A stretch of DNA of 64,000 bases from Bacteroidetes Order II. bacterium (GCA_016788705.1 JAEUSQ010000050.1:1-64000), one strand, 5' to 3'. Counted from the stretch's first letter, positions 52,386 through 61,957 are shown. The notes: generated by a model not told the origin, from the letters alone. Translations and numbers: made by a program.

Positions 52386-55300
52386 TTATTGTGTCTTTAC
52401 AATCCGGAAACCAATATTGGTGTTGCGTTTGGTGGGTACATCGCTGTTTCGGTAGCTAACAATCAATGCATCTGCGTCGTATGCCCAAGACCCTCCCCGC
52501 AAAACCCGATCGCTTCCCCCACTGGGTCCTTGAGGATCTTGTTTCGGGGAAGCTTGGTAATAGGTCTCATTATACCAGTCACTCACCCACTCATAAACAT
52601 TTCCATGCATATCATGCACATTCCAAGCATTAGCGCGTTTTTTACCAACTATTTGTGGCTGATTACCTGCATTTTCAGAATACCAGGCATAGTCTGCCAA
52701 TATCTCGGGCGAACTACCAAAGGCATAGCGGGTACTTGCGCCGGCCCGTGCAACATATTCCCACTCCGCTTCGGTTGGTAGGCGATAGGCAGTGGTTCCT
52801 TCTTTGGCATTCAGCCAGTTGACAAATGCTTGGGCATCATTCCAGCTGACGCATACCGCCGGACGATCATCGCCACTCATAAACCCTTTCCATGTGCCAG
52901 TATTATCTTCAACCCACTCTCCGTTCTGATACACCTGACAACTTTCGGCTTGTTCGGCCTCGGTACGATAGCCTGTATCAGCCTGAAATCGTTTAAAAAC
53001 TTTTGAAGTCACTTCGTATTTGCTAATCCAAAACGGCTGCGTAATGTTCACTTCGTGGTCAGGCCGAGCATCTTCATCACCATTCGGATCTCCCATCGTG
53101 AAAGCACCCGCAGGAATTTTTACCAATTCGATGCCTGCACTGTTCTTAAACTCGGTATCACTGATCACTTCCACCTGATTGGGGACGGGCTTATTCCCCA
53201 TCCATCCAAATGGATCCATAACGACAATATAGATCAGACCAATTAGCAAAATTCCTGCCGCCCCGATTAAAATCCAACGATTGGACCCACTCTCCTCTTG
53301 GTCTATGACATCAGGAACAATCGGTTTGGGCTCACTAAAGGCTTTTTTAGGCTTTTCGGAAGCAGCTTGCTGTTTGACTACTGGCTGGGGCTTGGTAGCT
53401 GCTTTCGGTGCAGCGCTTGGCTTGGCTGCTAGAGCGGGTTTTGAGGACGCCGAAAGCGGTTTGGCGGATGACTTAGACGGCGTCTCGATTGTCTTAGCAG
53501 AGGCCGGAAGTGGTGCTGAAGCGTCTTTGGAGGCAGTTGCTACCGATTCGGAGGCTGCCTTGTTGAGCGGGGCCGAGTTTGATTCCCGTTTCGGTATCAC
53601 AGGTTCTGGTGTCGGTATCACAGGTTCTGGTGTCGGTATCACAGGTTCTGGTGCCGAAACCACAGGTTCTGGCTTGGCAACCACGGGTTGCGGCTTCGAG
53701 GGTGGTACCGGGGTTGGTTTGGGCGCAACAACAGGCTTGGGCACAGGAGCGGGTTTGGGAGTGGACCGCATAAGTCCGCCAAAAAGGCTGCGGGATTGTC
53801 CCGAAGAAGGTTGCACCAATGGAGTGATGCTCTCTATCTTTGCACGTAACCCTTCGTGTTCTGGCTGAATGGCCAGTGCCTGATTATATTTATCCAAAGC
53901 AGCCTTATAGGAACTTACCGATGCCAGTTGGTCCCCTGTCTGAATAAGAAGGCTGACCTGTTGACTTTGGAGTTCACGCACTTGATTATTGATGCGAATA
54001 AAGTTTTCGCATTCTACAAGACGTTGTTTGGCCTCCGGGTCGTTTGGTTTGAGTTCAATCAATCCACGATAGAGCGTTGCAGCTTTTTCATAGTTTTCTT
54101 CGGCAAACAACAAACCTGCTTTTTCACGAAGGTCCCGGATTTCGCCATTCGTGCAATCCACAATTCGTTCCTGAAGCGATTTATCACCCGGCGATTGTGC
54201 GAGCAACTGCTGATAACGTTTTTTTGCCTCTATATACCGACCACCCGCAAACAAGCGGTCTGCCTCGGAACGGGTTTCCTGAATCATTCTCCGGAAATCC
54301 GTCAGGAGTTGATTGGCAGCCCCCACTTTTTCCTGCAGAGCATTGTTCCGTTTCCGATACACATTGGCGTCCCCTTCGTAGCCACGTTCTGCAAAGTGCT
54401 GTGCTTCTTTGTACAACTCGACGATGCGCTTATGGTAAGCTTCGTTGAACCCTTTTTGTTGGGCTTCTGCCACCAAATTATCGGCTTCCCGTTCTTTATC
54501 AAAGTGGGTTTTCCAATAACGACTCAGTTCATCTTGGATGGCTTGGGCTTTCTGATTTGCTTCCGAAGCAAATTCTGGTGCTACATTGGCCAATTCAAGC
54601 CAATATTGCCGTGCTTCACGCAGGCGTAATTCTTTTTGGGCCCCTTCTGCTTGTTTACGAAGTAGGTCTATTTTTGACTGACGAAGTGCTTCCTGTTCCC
54701 GGATTCCATCTTCGCACCGCTTAATTTGTTTGAGAGCGTCTAAGTCGTTCTCGTAGATGCCTAAAACTTCTTGGTAAAAGGGAATCGCCCCTTTATAATC
54801 TTGGATGCCCATCAATTGGGTACCACGTTCGCGCAAGCTACGTACTTTTTGTCCACGCTCCGACAAGAACTCTAACCGCTCATCGCACTGACGGATGAGG
54901 CTCCGGACGGTATCTCCCATACCGCTCACAGCCAGATAGGTGCTCAACTTCACATATAAACGCTTTGCATCTTGGAAAACTGGAACCGCTTCTTCGTAGC
55001 GATTTTCCTTGACCAACCGCTCGGCATCGGAAAGACGCATATCTGCGACCGACTTATCCGTCAGAATGCCCGTATCTATGGAATCCATTAATTCCTGTGC
55101 CGAACTAAAGCGATTGGTTGCTTTTTTCTCGAGGCAGCGCATCACAATGTCTGCAAACCAATCCGGCGCATCGGTATTAAAGTCGTGTACCTTAAGGGGT
55201 GCTTTTTCCAAGATTTGTTGTTGTAATCGCAATCGGGAGGCAAAATTGGTGCCTTCAGAACGAAACGGCGGCCTGCCAATCAGGCTTTCATAAAGGACAA

Positions 55301-55925
55301 CGCCCAGACTGTAAATATCGGTCTGCGGAAACAGTTGATCACCCTCTATCTGTTCGGGGCTCATGTATTCGGCAGTACCCGCAAAGTCGGTAGAACGGGT
55401 GGAAAGTTTGGATTCAAACGCGATCCCAAAATCCGTAAGTTTAAACACCTTATCGGTTCCGCGCCGCATGATATTTTGCGGTTTAATGTCGCGGTGGATC
55501 AAGTTTTGGGTATGAATATACCGAAGGGCATCGGCCATTTCCCGCGCCAGCCGAATCACTTCGCCTACAGGCATGGGCTTCTCGCCGGAGGCAACTTGTT
55601 CTTGAATCAATTCATGTACGCTTTCTCCCTCTATAAACTCCATGTCCAAAAAGGGGAAACCGTTTTCGATTCCAGCGTGATAGATTTTTACAATGTGTGG
55701 GTGGTCAAAAGCCCCCATTGCCTGTGCTTCGTCCTGAAACTGTTTAAGGGTAACCGCTTCGTTCTGAATACCTGGCGGAAGGATTTTAATTGCCCTAAGT
55801 TGTTTGGTGTAATTGTGTTGTGCCTTGTAAACAGTGCCGAAGCCTCCAAGTCCTAACCGTGCGATTACGGTATAATCACGGAATGAGGGGAGGCTAACGG
55901 TATCCGCCATAACATCCTGAGCCAT
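52386..55925 (-). CDS. Ser/Thr protein kinase fused to an FGE/SUMF1 domain
   Basis: 1179 residues in one chain. Kinase domain (about 15–280): Gly loop GLGGFGTV (25–32), Lys47, HRDIKPQN (His144), DFG at 165–167, activation-segment TAEYMSPEQ. Helical/TPR-like repeats (about 300–730) contain blocks such as RLFAGGRYIEAKKRYQQLLA and LFAEENYEKAATLYRGLIE. A Pro/Ala/Lys-rich linker (about 740–870) and a single membrane helix (about 882–903) follow. The C-terminal extracytoplasmic FGE domain (about 920–1178) has GAFTMGDPNGDEDARPDHEV, YRLPTEAEWEYVARAG and HDMHGNVYEWVSDWY. The layout, kinase inside and FGE outside, suggests a ligand-sensing receptor kinase (inference). Confidence 0.9.
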   Translation of the reverse strand: MAQDVMADTVSLPSFRDYTVIARLGLGGFGTVYKAQHNYTKQLRAIKILPPGIQNEAVTLKQFQDEAQAMGAFDHPHIVKIYHAGIENGFPFLDMEFIEGESVHELIQEQVASGEKPMPVGEVIRLAREMADALRYIHTQNLIHRDIKPQNIMRRGTDKVFKLTDFGIAFESKLSTRSTDFAGTAEYMSPEQIEGDQLFPQTDIYSLGVVLYESLIGRPPFRSEGTNFASRLRLQQQILEKAPLKVHDFNTDAPDWFADIVMRCLEKKATNRFSSAQELMDSIDTGILTDKSVADMRLSDAERLVKENRYEEAVPVFQDAKRLYVKLSTYLAVSGMGDTVRSLIRQCDERLEFLSERGQKVRSLRERGTQLMGIQDYKGAIPFYQEVLGIYENDLDALKQIKRCEDGIREQEALRQSKIDLLRKQAEGAQKELRLREARQYWLELANVAPEFASEANQKAQAIQDELSRYWKTHFDKEREADNLVAEAQQKGFNEAYHKRIVELYKEAQHFAERGYEGDANVYRKRNNALQEKVGAANQLLTDFRRMIQETRSEADRLFAGGRYIEAKKRYQQLLAQSPGDKSLQERIVDCTNGEIRDLREKAGLLFAEENYEKAATLYRGLIELKPNDPEAKQRLVECENFIRINNQVRELQSQQVSLLIQTGDQLASVSSYKAALDKYNQALAIQPEHEGLRAKIESITPLVQPSSGQSRSLFGGLMRSTPKPAPVPKPVVAPKPTPVPPSKPQPVVAKPEPVVSAPEPVIPTPEPVIPTPEPVIPKRESNSAPLNKAASESVATASKDASAPLPASAKTIETPSKSSAKPLSASSKPALAAKPSAAPKAATKPQPVVKQQAASEKPKKAFSEPKPIVPDVIDQEESGSNRWILIGAAGILLIGLIYIVVMDPFGWMGNKPVPNQVEVISDTEFKNSAGIELVKIPAGAFTMGDPNGDEDARPDHEVNITQPFWISKYEVTSKVFKRFQADTGYRTEAEQAESCQVYQNGEWVEDNTGTWKGFMSGDDRPAVCVSWNDAQAFVNWLNAKEGTTAYRLPTEAEWEYVARAGASTRYAFGSSPEILADYAWYSENAGNQPQIVGKKRANAWNVHDMHGNVYEWVSDWYNETYYQASPKQDPQGPSGGSDRVLRGGSWAYDADALIVSYRNSDVPTKRNTNIGFRIVKTQ
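53593..53655 (-). repeat. 21-bp tandem repeat in the kinase linker
   Basis: Three exact copies of GGTATCACAGGTTCTGGTGTC (the last with one change), followed by two diverged copies. On the coding strand they give repeated PEPVIPT units. Confidence 0.9.
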
Positions 55926-56032
55926 AATGTTTAGGGATATTTATCGTGAGGGTTTAATATTCGCAACCGATATACGGATGCCCAAGGCATCAATAACCTC
56001 TTCCTAAAAGAGTGAAACCGATGTTAGAACGT

Positions 56033-56566
56033 TTAATGTTTCAACCTTGTCCAGAGCTCGTCGAGGGTTTCCACTGCCTCAAATGCCACATCATGTTGGG
56101 GTTGAGAGAACCCTTCCCGTGAAAAATGGGCGAATAATTCAAACAATGGATTATAAAACTGGCGTGTGTTCAGGAAAAAAATGGGCTTATGGTGGAACCC
56201 TAAATAACGAGCTGTAATCGCCTCTGTCACTTCTTCGAGCGTCCCAAATCCACCTGGAAGCGCCACAAAAACATCCGCCAATTCATCCATTGCAGCTTTA
56301 CGTGCCCGCATATCTGGTGTCACCACCAAACGGTCGGCATGTGTATAGGCCCGCTCCTTTAGTTTTAGGGATTCCGGAATAACCCCTATGACATGGCCGT
56401 TTTCCTGATGTACGGCCCTTGCTAATTCTCCCATCAGCCCTACATTTCCGCCGCCATATACCAATGTATGGCCCCGCTGTGCAATGGCGTACCCAAATTG
56501 CCGTGCGATGGTTTTATACGCTTCGGCAATGGTCTCGCTAGACGCACAGAAAACACAAATATTCAT
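56033..56566 (-). CDS. LOG-family protein (TIGR00730, cytokinin-activating enzyme type)
   Basis: About 177 residues from the ATG at 56566 (MNICVFCASSE); the frame to 56632 adds nothing family-like. Conserved motifs: LVYGGGNVGLMGELARAV and PGGFGTLEEVTEAI, the catalytic PGGxGTxxE. LOG enzymes cleave nucleotide 5'-monophosphates to base and ribose-5-phosphate. The lysine-decarboxylase name sometimes given is a misannotation. Confidence 0.93.
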   Translation of the reverse strand: MNICVFCASSETIAEAYKTIARQFGYAIAQRGHTLVYGGGNVGLMGELARAVHQENGHVIGVIPESLKLKERAYTHADRLVVTPDMRARKAAMDELADVFVALPGGFGTLEEVTEAITARYLGFHHKPIFFLNTRQFYNPLFELFAHFSREGFSQPQHDVAFEAVETLDELWTRLKH

Positions 56567-56667
56567 CTTCGCACTAAAGGACTTGGGTGAAACGGGCATC
56601 CGAAAGATACAATGAAGTAGGGGTTTAACCAAACCTGATTTCTTAAATTCGGGTTATTAAACCTTTG

Positions 56668-59439
56668 TTAAGGAAGGTTTTTTTGCCCGTTCGAGACCTC
56701 TACCCGACGCAATGCTTCTTGTGTAGCAGGATTTGTGATCCCTCTTGTCTCAAGAAGCATCTCGTAACCACTCTTAAGAAGGGCTTGCCCAGTTTGATTC
56801 CTTTGCCAAGCCAGCCATCCTTCTACACTTCTGAGTTCGCCCCAGATACTTGGATGGAACGTAGTATTATTTGTTTCTTCGGATTTTCGGGCTAAGGAGA
56901 GTTCAGCATCGGCCGCACCGAAGTCGCGATTCAGTATATACAGGTCTGCCAACCGGATGCGGGCAAGAGAAGTCAGGTATTGGGAAGTTCGTTGGCGTTG
57001 CAATACCCGAGTACATTGTTTTAAGTTGGAAATGGCGTCTGGGTAGGCGCCATTCACCCGCAAAACATCCGATAGCGAGATACAGGCCTGTACACGCTGC
57101 ACATGGCCGGGCTCGAACAACTGGGTTGTATTGGTCACCAAGTCTCGGGCAAGGCGGGATGCAACCGAAAGAATGGCTCGGTATTCTTCCGTTTTTCCTG
57201 TTTGGGAATACAACCCTGCCAAGCGCTGTGCGACGGATAAATGAATTTGCAACTTTTGGAGGTGCGGATATTGTTTCCCAAGCGCATTTTCGGCAGCCAC
57301 CAAGTACGAAGTCGCTTCTTCGAGGCGGTTTTGGCCATACATACTGTTCGCCAGTTCAACATCAATCATGGCTTGTATCCATGGCAACTCAGACCGCGAA
57401 GCCCGCGCATTGATTCTCGCCTCTCGGAGCAAGTACTCGGCATCTTTCTCGCGCCGGTCCAAGTTCAACATCCGGCTCAGGTCTGTCATGGCTTGTAGTA
57501 CTTTAGGGTGTTGGCGGCCATAGGCCAGTTGGAAAGCCATCAAGGATTCTTTATAGTGGTTGGTTGAACCCCCAATTTTATCTTCCATGGCATCCCGACG
57601 GCCAAGTTGTCGGTAAATTTCACCTCGAATGATATAAGAATTATGGTCTTGAAAGGGTTTCACGATTTCTAAAGCAGTCTGTAACATTGTCTTGGCGGTC
57701 TCTGTCTCTCCTTCCAACAAATCGTTTCGGGCACGTGCCGTCATCACACGGGCCCGCATTTTATGGTCAACAGGACTTATCTGGTTTAATACATCTCCAG
57801 CAGTTTCAAGGTATTTATTTGATACTAGGGTTTTTGACAAATTTGTCGCGGCAAAAGCAGCCTGCAAATAGGTTCGGATAAACAGTTTTGGTGAATTTCT
57901 GGCAAATGCACTTTTCCTGACCGCATGTTGTGCCAGTGTATCCGCCGTAATCCAAAATTCGTTCGAGGAAGCCAATTCCGATAGGGCTGTTAGGATACGT
58001 ACCTGCATCTCGGGCTGCTGCCTCAATCGATCTTCCATTCTTTGCCACCCAAGCTGAATCAGTTGCCGTGCTCTTAGAGAGTCTAACTGCACCGTTTGTT
58101 GTCCTTCATAGCTCTGACCGAGCAGTATATTCTCTAAGAAAATGGCCAACTCTTCCGAACGTTGGGTTTGTCGCCAATTTTCCATTTGTTGAACGATAAT
58201 CGCAGTAATGCCAGATAATAAAACCAAAGCAGCCAGTACACCACTAACCACCAGTCGTTTATTGCGGTCATAGAATTTTAGCGCTTTATAGGAGAAAGTT
58301 GGTTTTCTCGCGCCAATGGGCTTATTCATCAGAAACAACCGAACGTCTTGCATCAAGGCTTCGGCTGAGGGATACCGTTCGTTTGGATCTGTTGCCAATG
58401 CCTTGCGGACAATCATATCCAAGTCCCCTTGCAGCCTTCGGATCAGAGATACCACGGTCGTCTGACGTGATTGAGCAACAGAAAGTCCAATGGCTTCCGA
58501 TGCCGCTTCTAAGTATACACTCGGCAATTTGAGTGGGCTATTTTGAATGACCTCCAAGATTTGTCCCAGATTTTTATGCTCAAAGTTATAGGGCCTCACT
58601 TGTACCAATAGCTCATAGAGCAAAACGCCCAAACTATACACATCAGACGACGTAGTAATGGCCTCGCCCAATAACTGTTCTGGGCTCGCATAATCGGGCG
58701 TAAGAAAGTGTAGCTGTGTTTTTACGCGGTTAGAGGTAGGTTGGAGCAATTTTGCAATCCCAAAATCTAATAGCTTTAGTCTTCCTTCTGGTGTTACCAA
58801 TATATTGGATGGTTTAAGATCTCGATGGACGACCAAATGCTTATGTGCATATTGTACAATCGCAGAAATTTCTGCAAAATAGGCCAATCGTGCATCAATC
58901 GTAAGTTGGAAACAATTACAATACTCGGTTATTGGAATTCCTTCCACATATTCCATAACCAAATAAGAAATCCCATCGTGTGTCGTTCCACTATCTAAAA
59001 AATAGGCAATTCCAGGGTGTCTTAGTCCCGCCAAGATATTTTGCTCTTGTTCGAACTGACGCCGGATCGCAGGGGCCCCTAATCGAAGCACCTTGACCGC
59101 AGCGATCAGTTCTTTTTTATCTATCCGTTCTGCCAGATAAACCTCACCCATTCCTCCTTCCCCAATCCAGACTTTGAGCATATAATGTCCAAAAATCCGG
59201 CCAGAAAGGTCGGCGTGGGGTTGTTCAAAAGCCCATTCATGGAGGAGGGGTGTATGCGCAATCAAGCGATCTAAGGGTAATTCTGGCTCACACATTTTTT
59301 GCCAGATCATGCGTAACTCTCCACCGATTTCGGGTTCTTCGCTTGATATTTTATCTAAAAATGCTTGTGCATCATCGCCCGAAAGGTCTTCGAGGATGGC
59401 AATCAATTCACGGAGACGATGAAAGGTAGAGGTTTCCAT
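56668..59439 (-). CDS. Ser/Thr protein kinase with TPR domain, partner of the ECF sigma factor
   Basis: 923 residues: an N-terminal ~80-residue helical part, kinase domain (about 84–345) with GEGGMGEV (93–100), Lys116, HRDLKPSN (His205), DFG 225–227 and DYASPEQLLG, and a membrane helix (about 393–415). A TPR-rich C-terminal region (about 430–915) follows, with recurrent MTARARNDLLEGETETAK-type units. Its start lies 13 bases downstream of the ECF sigma gene. This architecture and gene order match the known ECF43-type systems, in which the kinase phosphorylates its sigma factor to activate it. Confidence 0.92.
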   Translation of the reverse strand: METSTFHRLRELIAILEDLSGDDAQAFLDKISSEEPEIGGELRMIWQKMCEPELPLDRLIAHTPLLHEWAFEQPHADLSGRIFGHYMLKVWIGEGGMGEVYLAERIDKKELIAAVKVLRLGAPAIRRQFEQEQNILAGLRHPGIAYFLDSGTTHDGISYLVMEYVEGIPITEYCNCFQLTIDARLAYFAEISAIVQYAHKHLVVHRDLKPSNILVTPEGRLKLLDFGIAKLLQPTSNRVKTQLHFLTPDYASPEQLLGEAITTSSDVYSLGVLLYELLVQVRPYNFEHKNLGQILEVIQNSPLKLPSVYLEAASEAIGLSVAQSRQTTVVSLIRRLQGDLDMIVRKALATDPNERYPSAEALMQDVRLFLMNKPIGARKPTFSYKALKFYDRNKRLVVSGVLAALVLLSGITAIIVQQMENWRQTQRSEELAIFLENILLGQSYEGQQTVQLDSLRARQLIQLGWQRMEDRLRQQPEMQVRILTALSELASSNEFWITADTLAQHAVRKSAFARNSPKLFIRTYLQAAFAATNLSKTLVSNKYLETAGDVLNQISPVDHKMRARVMTARARNDLLEGETETAKTMLQTALEIVKPFQDHNSYIIRGEIYRQLGRRDAMEDKIGGSTNHYKESLMAFQLAYGRQHPKVLQAMTDLSRMLNLDRREKDAEYLLREARINARASRSELPWIQAMIDVELANSMYGQNRLEEATSYLVAAENALGKQYPHLQKLQIHLSVAQRLAGLYSQTGKTEEYRAILSVASRLARDLVTNTTQLFEPGHVQRVQACISLSDVLRVNGAYPDAISNLKQCTRVLQRQRTSQYLTSLARIRLADLYILNRDFGAADAELSLARKSEETNNTTFHPSIWGELRSVEGWLAWQRNQTGQALLKSGYEMLLETRGITNPATQEALRRVEVSNGQKNLP

Positions 59440-59452
59440 GCAGAAACGTGGA

Positions 59453-60040
59453 TCAGGACGTGGGTGATAAAATTTCTTCGATTCGTGCTTCGAGCCATGC
59501 CCGCGAAAAAGACCAGTCTCGGTTAACCGTTCGGGGGTTTATCCCCAACAATTCAGCCGTTTCCCCAATGTCTAACCCAAGGAAAAAACGATAATTCACA
59601 ACGTCGAAGCATCGTTTATCTGTTTTTTCGAGCAGTTTCAGCGCTTCATTCAGGGCTTCGATACGTTCCGGCGCATCAGCTACCATCAACTCCAGTTGTT
59701 CATCCAATTCCCAAACAGACTCGTTCACCCCATTGCGTTTGCCAGCTTGTTTGTCGCGGACATAATTGAGAATAATTTGACGCATGGCTTTTGCCACTGC
59801 ATTATAAAAATGTGCCCGCCCCTGCCAATCGGGGGATTTGCCAGAAGTGAGTTTTAAAAAGGTTTCGTGTACCAAGGCACGGGTATCAATCGTTGGATGA
59901 GCGGCACGCCAATTCCGAAGATTGGCGCGTGCAATATGGCCCAATTCCTGATAGACCAATTTAAACAAGGCATCTCTTGCTTTAAGGTCTCCCTCATTCA
60001 TGGCCTTAAGCAAGTTTTCGATTTGATCGGAACTATACAT
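59453..60040 (-). CDS. ECF-type RNA polymerase sigma factor
   Basis: 195 residues. Region 2: TIDTRALVHETFLKLTSG, then HFYNAVAKAMRQIILNYVRDK. Region 4: RCFDVVNYRFFLGLDIGETAELLGINPRTVNRDW. This is the long-helix ECF subfamily (TIGR02999-like) usually encoded before a Ser/Thr kinase, without a classical anti-sigma factor. The neighbouring kinase gene 13 bases downstream fits. It probably controls its own operon (inference). Confidence 0.93.
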   Translation of the reverse strand: MYSSDQIENLLKAMNEGDLKARDALFKLVYQELGHIARANLRNWRAAHPTIDTRALVHETFLKLTSGKSPDWQGRAHFYNAVAKAMRQIILNYVRDKQAGKRNGVNESVWELDEQLELMVADAPERIEALNEALKLLEKTDKRCFDVVNYRFFLGLDIGETAELLGINPRTVNRDWSFSRAWLEARIEEILSPTS

Positions 60041-60418
60041 GTGGCGAGGTATTTTTGGTGATGGATTGTTCGCCAGCGATGTCGCTATATTTAAGCTATT
60101 CGTGTATTAACATAAAAGGCCTGAGAAAGTGATACATGGTGCTCGCCCCTCATCCTACTCCTTCCGCTTTATTAGGGGTCACCCTTAGGTTCCTGTTGGA
60201 TCCGTATCATTAGCTGCCCACAAGCCCGCCCGAAAGGAAGGGCTTGTTCTCTTTTGAGCATTATGGTATTCGTACAGCATTGCAATCTTTAACTTACACC
60301 ATTCCCTTTTCATAATCAATTAATTTATTAAAAAAGAGCACTCCAAATTCCCTATTTTACATGATAGCTTTATGAGGATATACAACAGGAGCAAACCTTT
60401 CGCCAAATAGGTTTCAAA
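60041..60418. other. Divergent intergenic region with orphan terminator
   Basis: 378 bases between the sigma-factor gene and the NRDE gene. It holds a well-formed hairpin at 60220–60252 that no annotated gene requires. The segment 60110–60219 is possibly a short transcript. No further features recognised. Confidence 0.45.
60220..60252 (+). terminator. Orphan terminator-like hairpin
   Basis: ACAAGCCC pairs with GGGCTTGT around a 12-base loop, followed by TCTCTTTT. No gene ends nearby on the plus strand. Confidence 0.6.
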
Positions 60419-61234
60419 ATGTGTACTTTATTGCTCGCAATAGGACAACACCCCCAATTCCCCTTTGTTCTGGCAGGAAACCGAGATGAGTTTTATAAAC
60501 GCGCTACCCAACCTGCCGGATGGTGGCCCGAATTTCCGAATGTTTACGGCGGACGCGATTTGGCAGGTGGGGGGACGTGGCTGGGCATTACAAAATCTGG
60601 GCGTTTTGCCACCCTCACCAATTACCGAGACCTCAATAACCTGACCCCAAATGCTCCTACACGAGGGACAGTGGTATCGGATTTTCTGACAAGTGATAAA
60701 CATCCTTTAGCATATTTAGAGGAAGTGGTTCCTACGCTGAATCGGTATAATGGCTTCAATCTATTGGTGGGATTGCTCAAAAACGAAAGAGGTGTTCCCG
60801 AAATCTGGTACTTACATCATGGGCAAAAGACCTCTTTGTCTATACCCATCAAACTTCAATCCGGAATTTATGGTCTGTCAAATGCCGCACTAAATACGCC
60901 TTGGCCCAAAGTAGTCATAGGACGAAGTCGTTTTGCAGACATTTTGCACAAAGAAGCACCCAAACCAGCGCACTTTCTTGCGCTACTTGAAGATGAAACC
61001 ATCTACCCAGACGAAGATTTACCTCAAACAGGGGTTTCCCAAGAATGGGAACGGGTACTCTCGGCCATGTGCATCCGGTCTCCAGCCTATGGAACTCGGG
61101 TAAACTCAGTTTTACAAGCAGACCACCAAGGATTGTTACATTTTTGGGAACGTACCTACCTTCCAGACACCCAAACTTATGAGGTACAAGACATCTTGAT
61201 CCAGTCCCATCACCCCCTCCTTAATATGATGTAA
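60419..61234 (+). CDS. NRDE/TANGO2-family protein
   Basis: 271 residues with the family start MCTLLLAIGQ (Cys2 is conserved and may be the N-terminal nucleophile after Met removal) and the NRDEFYKRATQPAGWW motif (about 21–36), then YGGRDLAGGGTWLGITKSGRFA. TANGO2 proteins are linked to heme and lipid metabolism in animals; bacterial roles are not settled. The GmhB-like gene starts four bases downstream, so the two are probably co-transcribed. Confidence 0.9.
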   Translation: MCTLLLAIGQHPQFPFVLAGNRDEFYKRATQPAGWWPEFPNVYGGRDLAGGGTWLGITKSGRFATLTNYRDLNNLTPNAPTRGTVVSDFLTSDKHPLAYLEEVVPTLNRYNGFNLLVGLLKNERGVPEIWYLHHGQKTSLSIPIKLQSGIYGLSNAALNTPWPKVVIGRSRFADILHKEAPKPAHFLALLEDETIYPDEDLPQTGVSQEWERVLSAMCIRSPAYGTRVNSVLQADHQGLLHFWERTYLPDTQTYEVQDILIQSHHPLLNMM

Positions 61235-61237
61235 CCG

Positions 61238-61957
61238 ATGGAAAATTGGGAAAACGAAAAACTGGCACGGCTGTTCGAGGAATTTAGCGAGTCGTGGTCG
61301 GACGCCGAAGCAACATCAGACCTCCCCCCCCCCCACCAATATTCCCCTTTACGCACCGGAAAGCGCCCAGCCGTTTTTTTTGATCGTGACGGAACCCTGA
61401 ATGAAGAGGTGCAATATCTGCACCGGATCGAGGACTTCCGTTGGATTGAAGGTACGCCGGAAGCCATTCGCTGGCTTAATGAAAATGGCTATGCCGTTAT
61501 TGTGGTGACCAACCAAGCAGGCATTGCCCGTGGTTATTATGAGGAGAAAGAAGTCTTGCAATTACACGCTTTTATGCAAAGCCAACTAGAGGAAATAAAT
61601 GCCCATATTGATGCCTTCTATTACTCGCCGTATCATCCGGAGGGCAGCGTGGAAGCATATCGGAAAGACCACCCAGACCGTAAGCCAGGTACTGGCATGT
61701 TTGAGAGGGCAATCGAAGAATGGGGGTTAGATCCAAAGCATTCCTTTGTTATCGGAGACCGGAATACGGATATCGAAGCCGGGCGTGCCTTGGGTATGAT
61801 GTCTTTGCTGGTACTTACCGGATATGGGCGGTCTGAGCGTTACGAAACACTCGCCCATTTTATTGTCCATGATGTAGCAGACGCTATCGCACATATAGAA
61901 ATGCTCCATATTCGTAAACAAAAAGGGCTGACCTCTGACCTCTGGGACACCCCTTGA
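61238..61957 (+). CDS. HAD-IIIA phosphatase, GmhB-like
   Basis: 239 residues: a ~42-residue N-terminal extension, then the HAD core with DRDGTLNEE (about 47–55), VVTNQAGIARG, RKPGTGMFERA and FVIGDRNTDIEAG. This matches D-glycero-D-manno-heptose-1,7-bisphosphate 7-phosphatase, an enzyme of LPS inner-core heptose synthesis. The zinc loop of canonical GmhB (C-x-H … C-x-C) is lost: the site reads YYSPYHPEG and DHPDRKPG without Cys. A tract of eleven C lies in the N-terminal extension. The next gene, bshB1, is convergent and ends next to it. Confidence 0.85.
   Translation: MENWENEKLARLFEEFSESWSDAEATSDLPPPHQYSPLRTGKRPAVFFDRDGTLNEEVQYLHRIEDFRWIEGTPEAIRWLNENGYAVIVVTNQAGIARGYYEEKEVLQLHAFMQSQLEEINAHIDAFYYSPYHPEGSVEAYRKDHPDRKPGTGMFERAIEEWGLDPKHSFVIGDRNTDIEAGRALGMMSLLVLTGYGRSERYETLAHFIVHDVADAIAHIEMLHIRKQKGLTSDLWDTP
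61324..61334 (+). repeat. C11 homopolymer inside the GmhB-like coding region
   Basis: Eleven consecutive C encode part of LPPPH in the N-terminal extension. Such tracts are hypermutable. A one-base change would remove the whole HAD domain, since no later start codon precedes the DxDGT motif. Confidence 0.9.

Noticed and set aside
53593-53655. 21-bp direct repeats as a CRISPR-like array
   Set aside because: No spacers; they encode repeated PEPVIPT units in frame.
53281-53868. 195-codon plus-strand Gly/Ser/Thr-rich frame
   Set aside because: Antisense of the Pro/Ala-rich kinase linker; repeat-driven.
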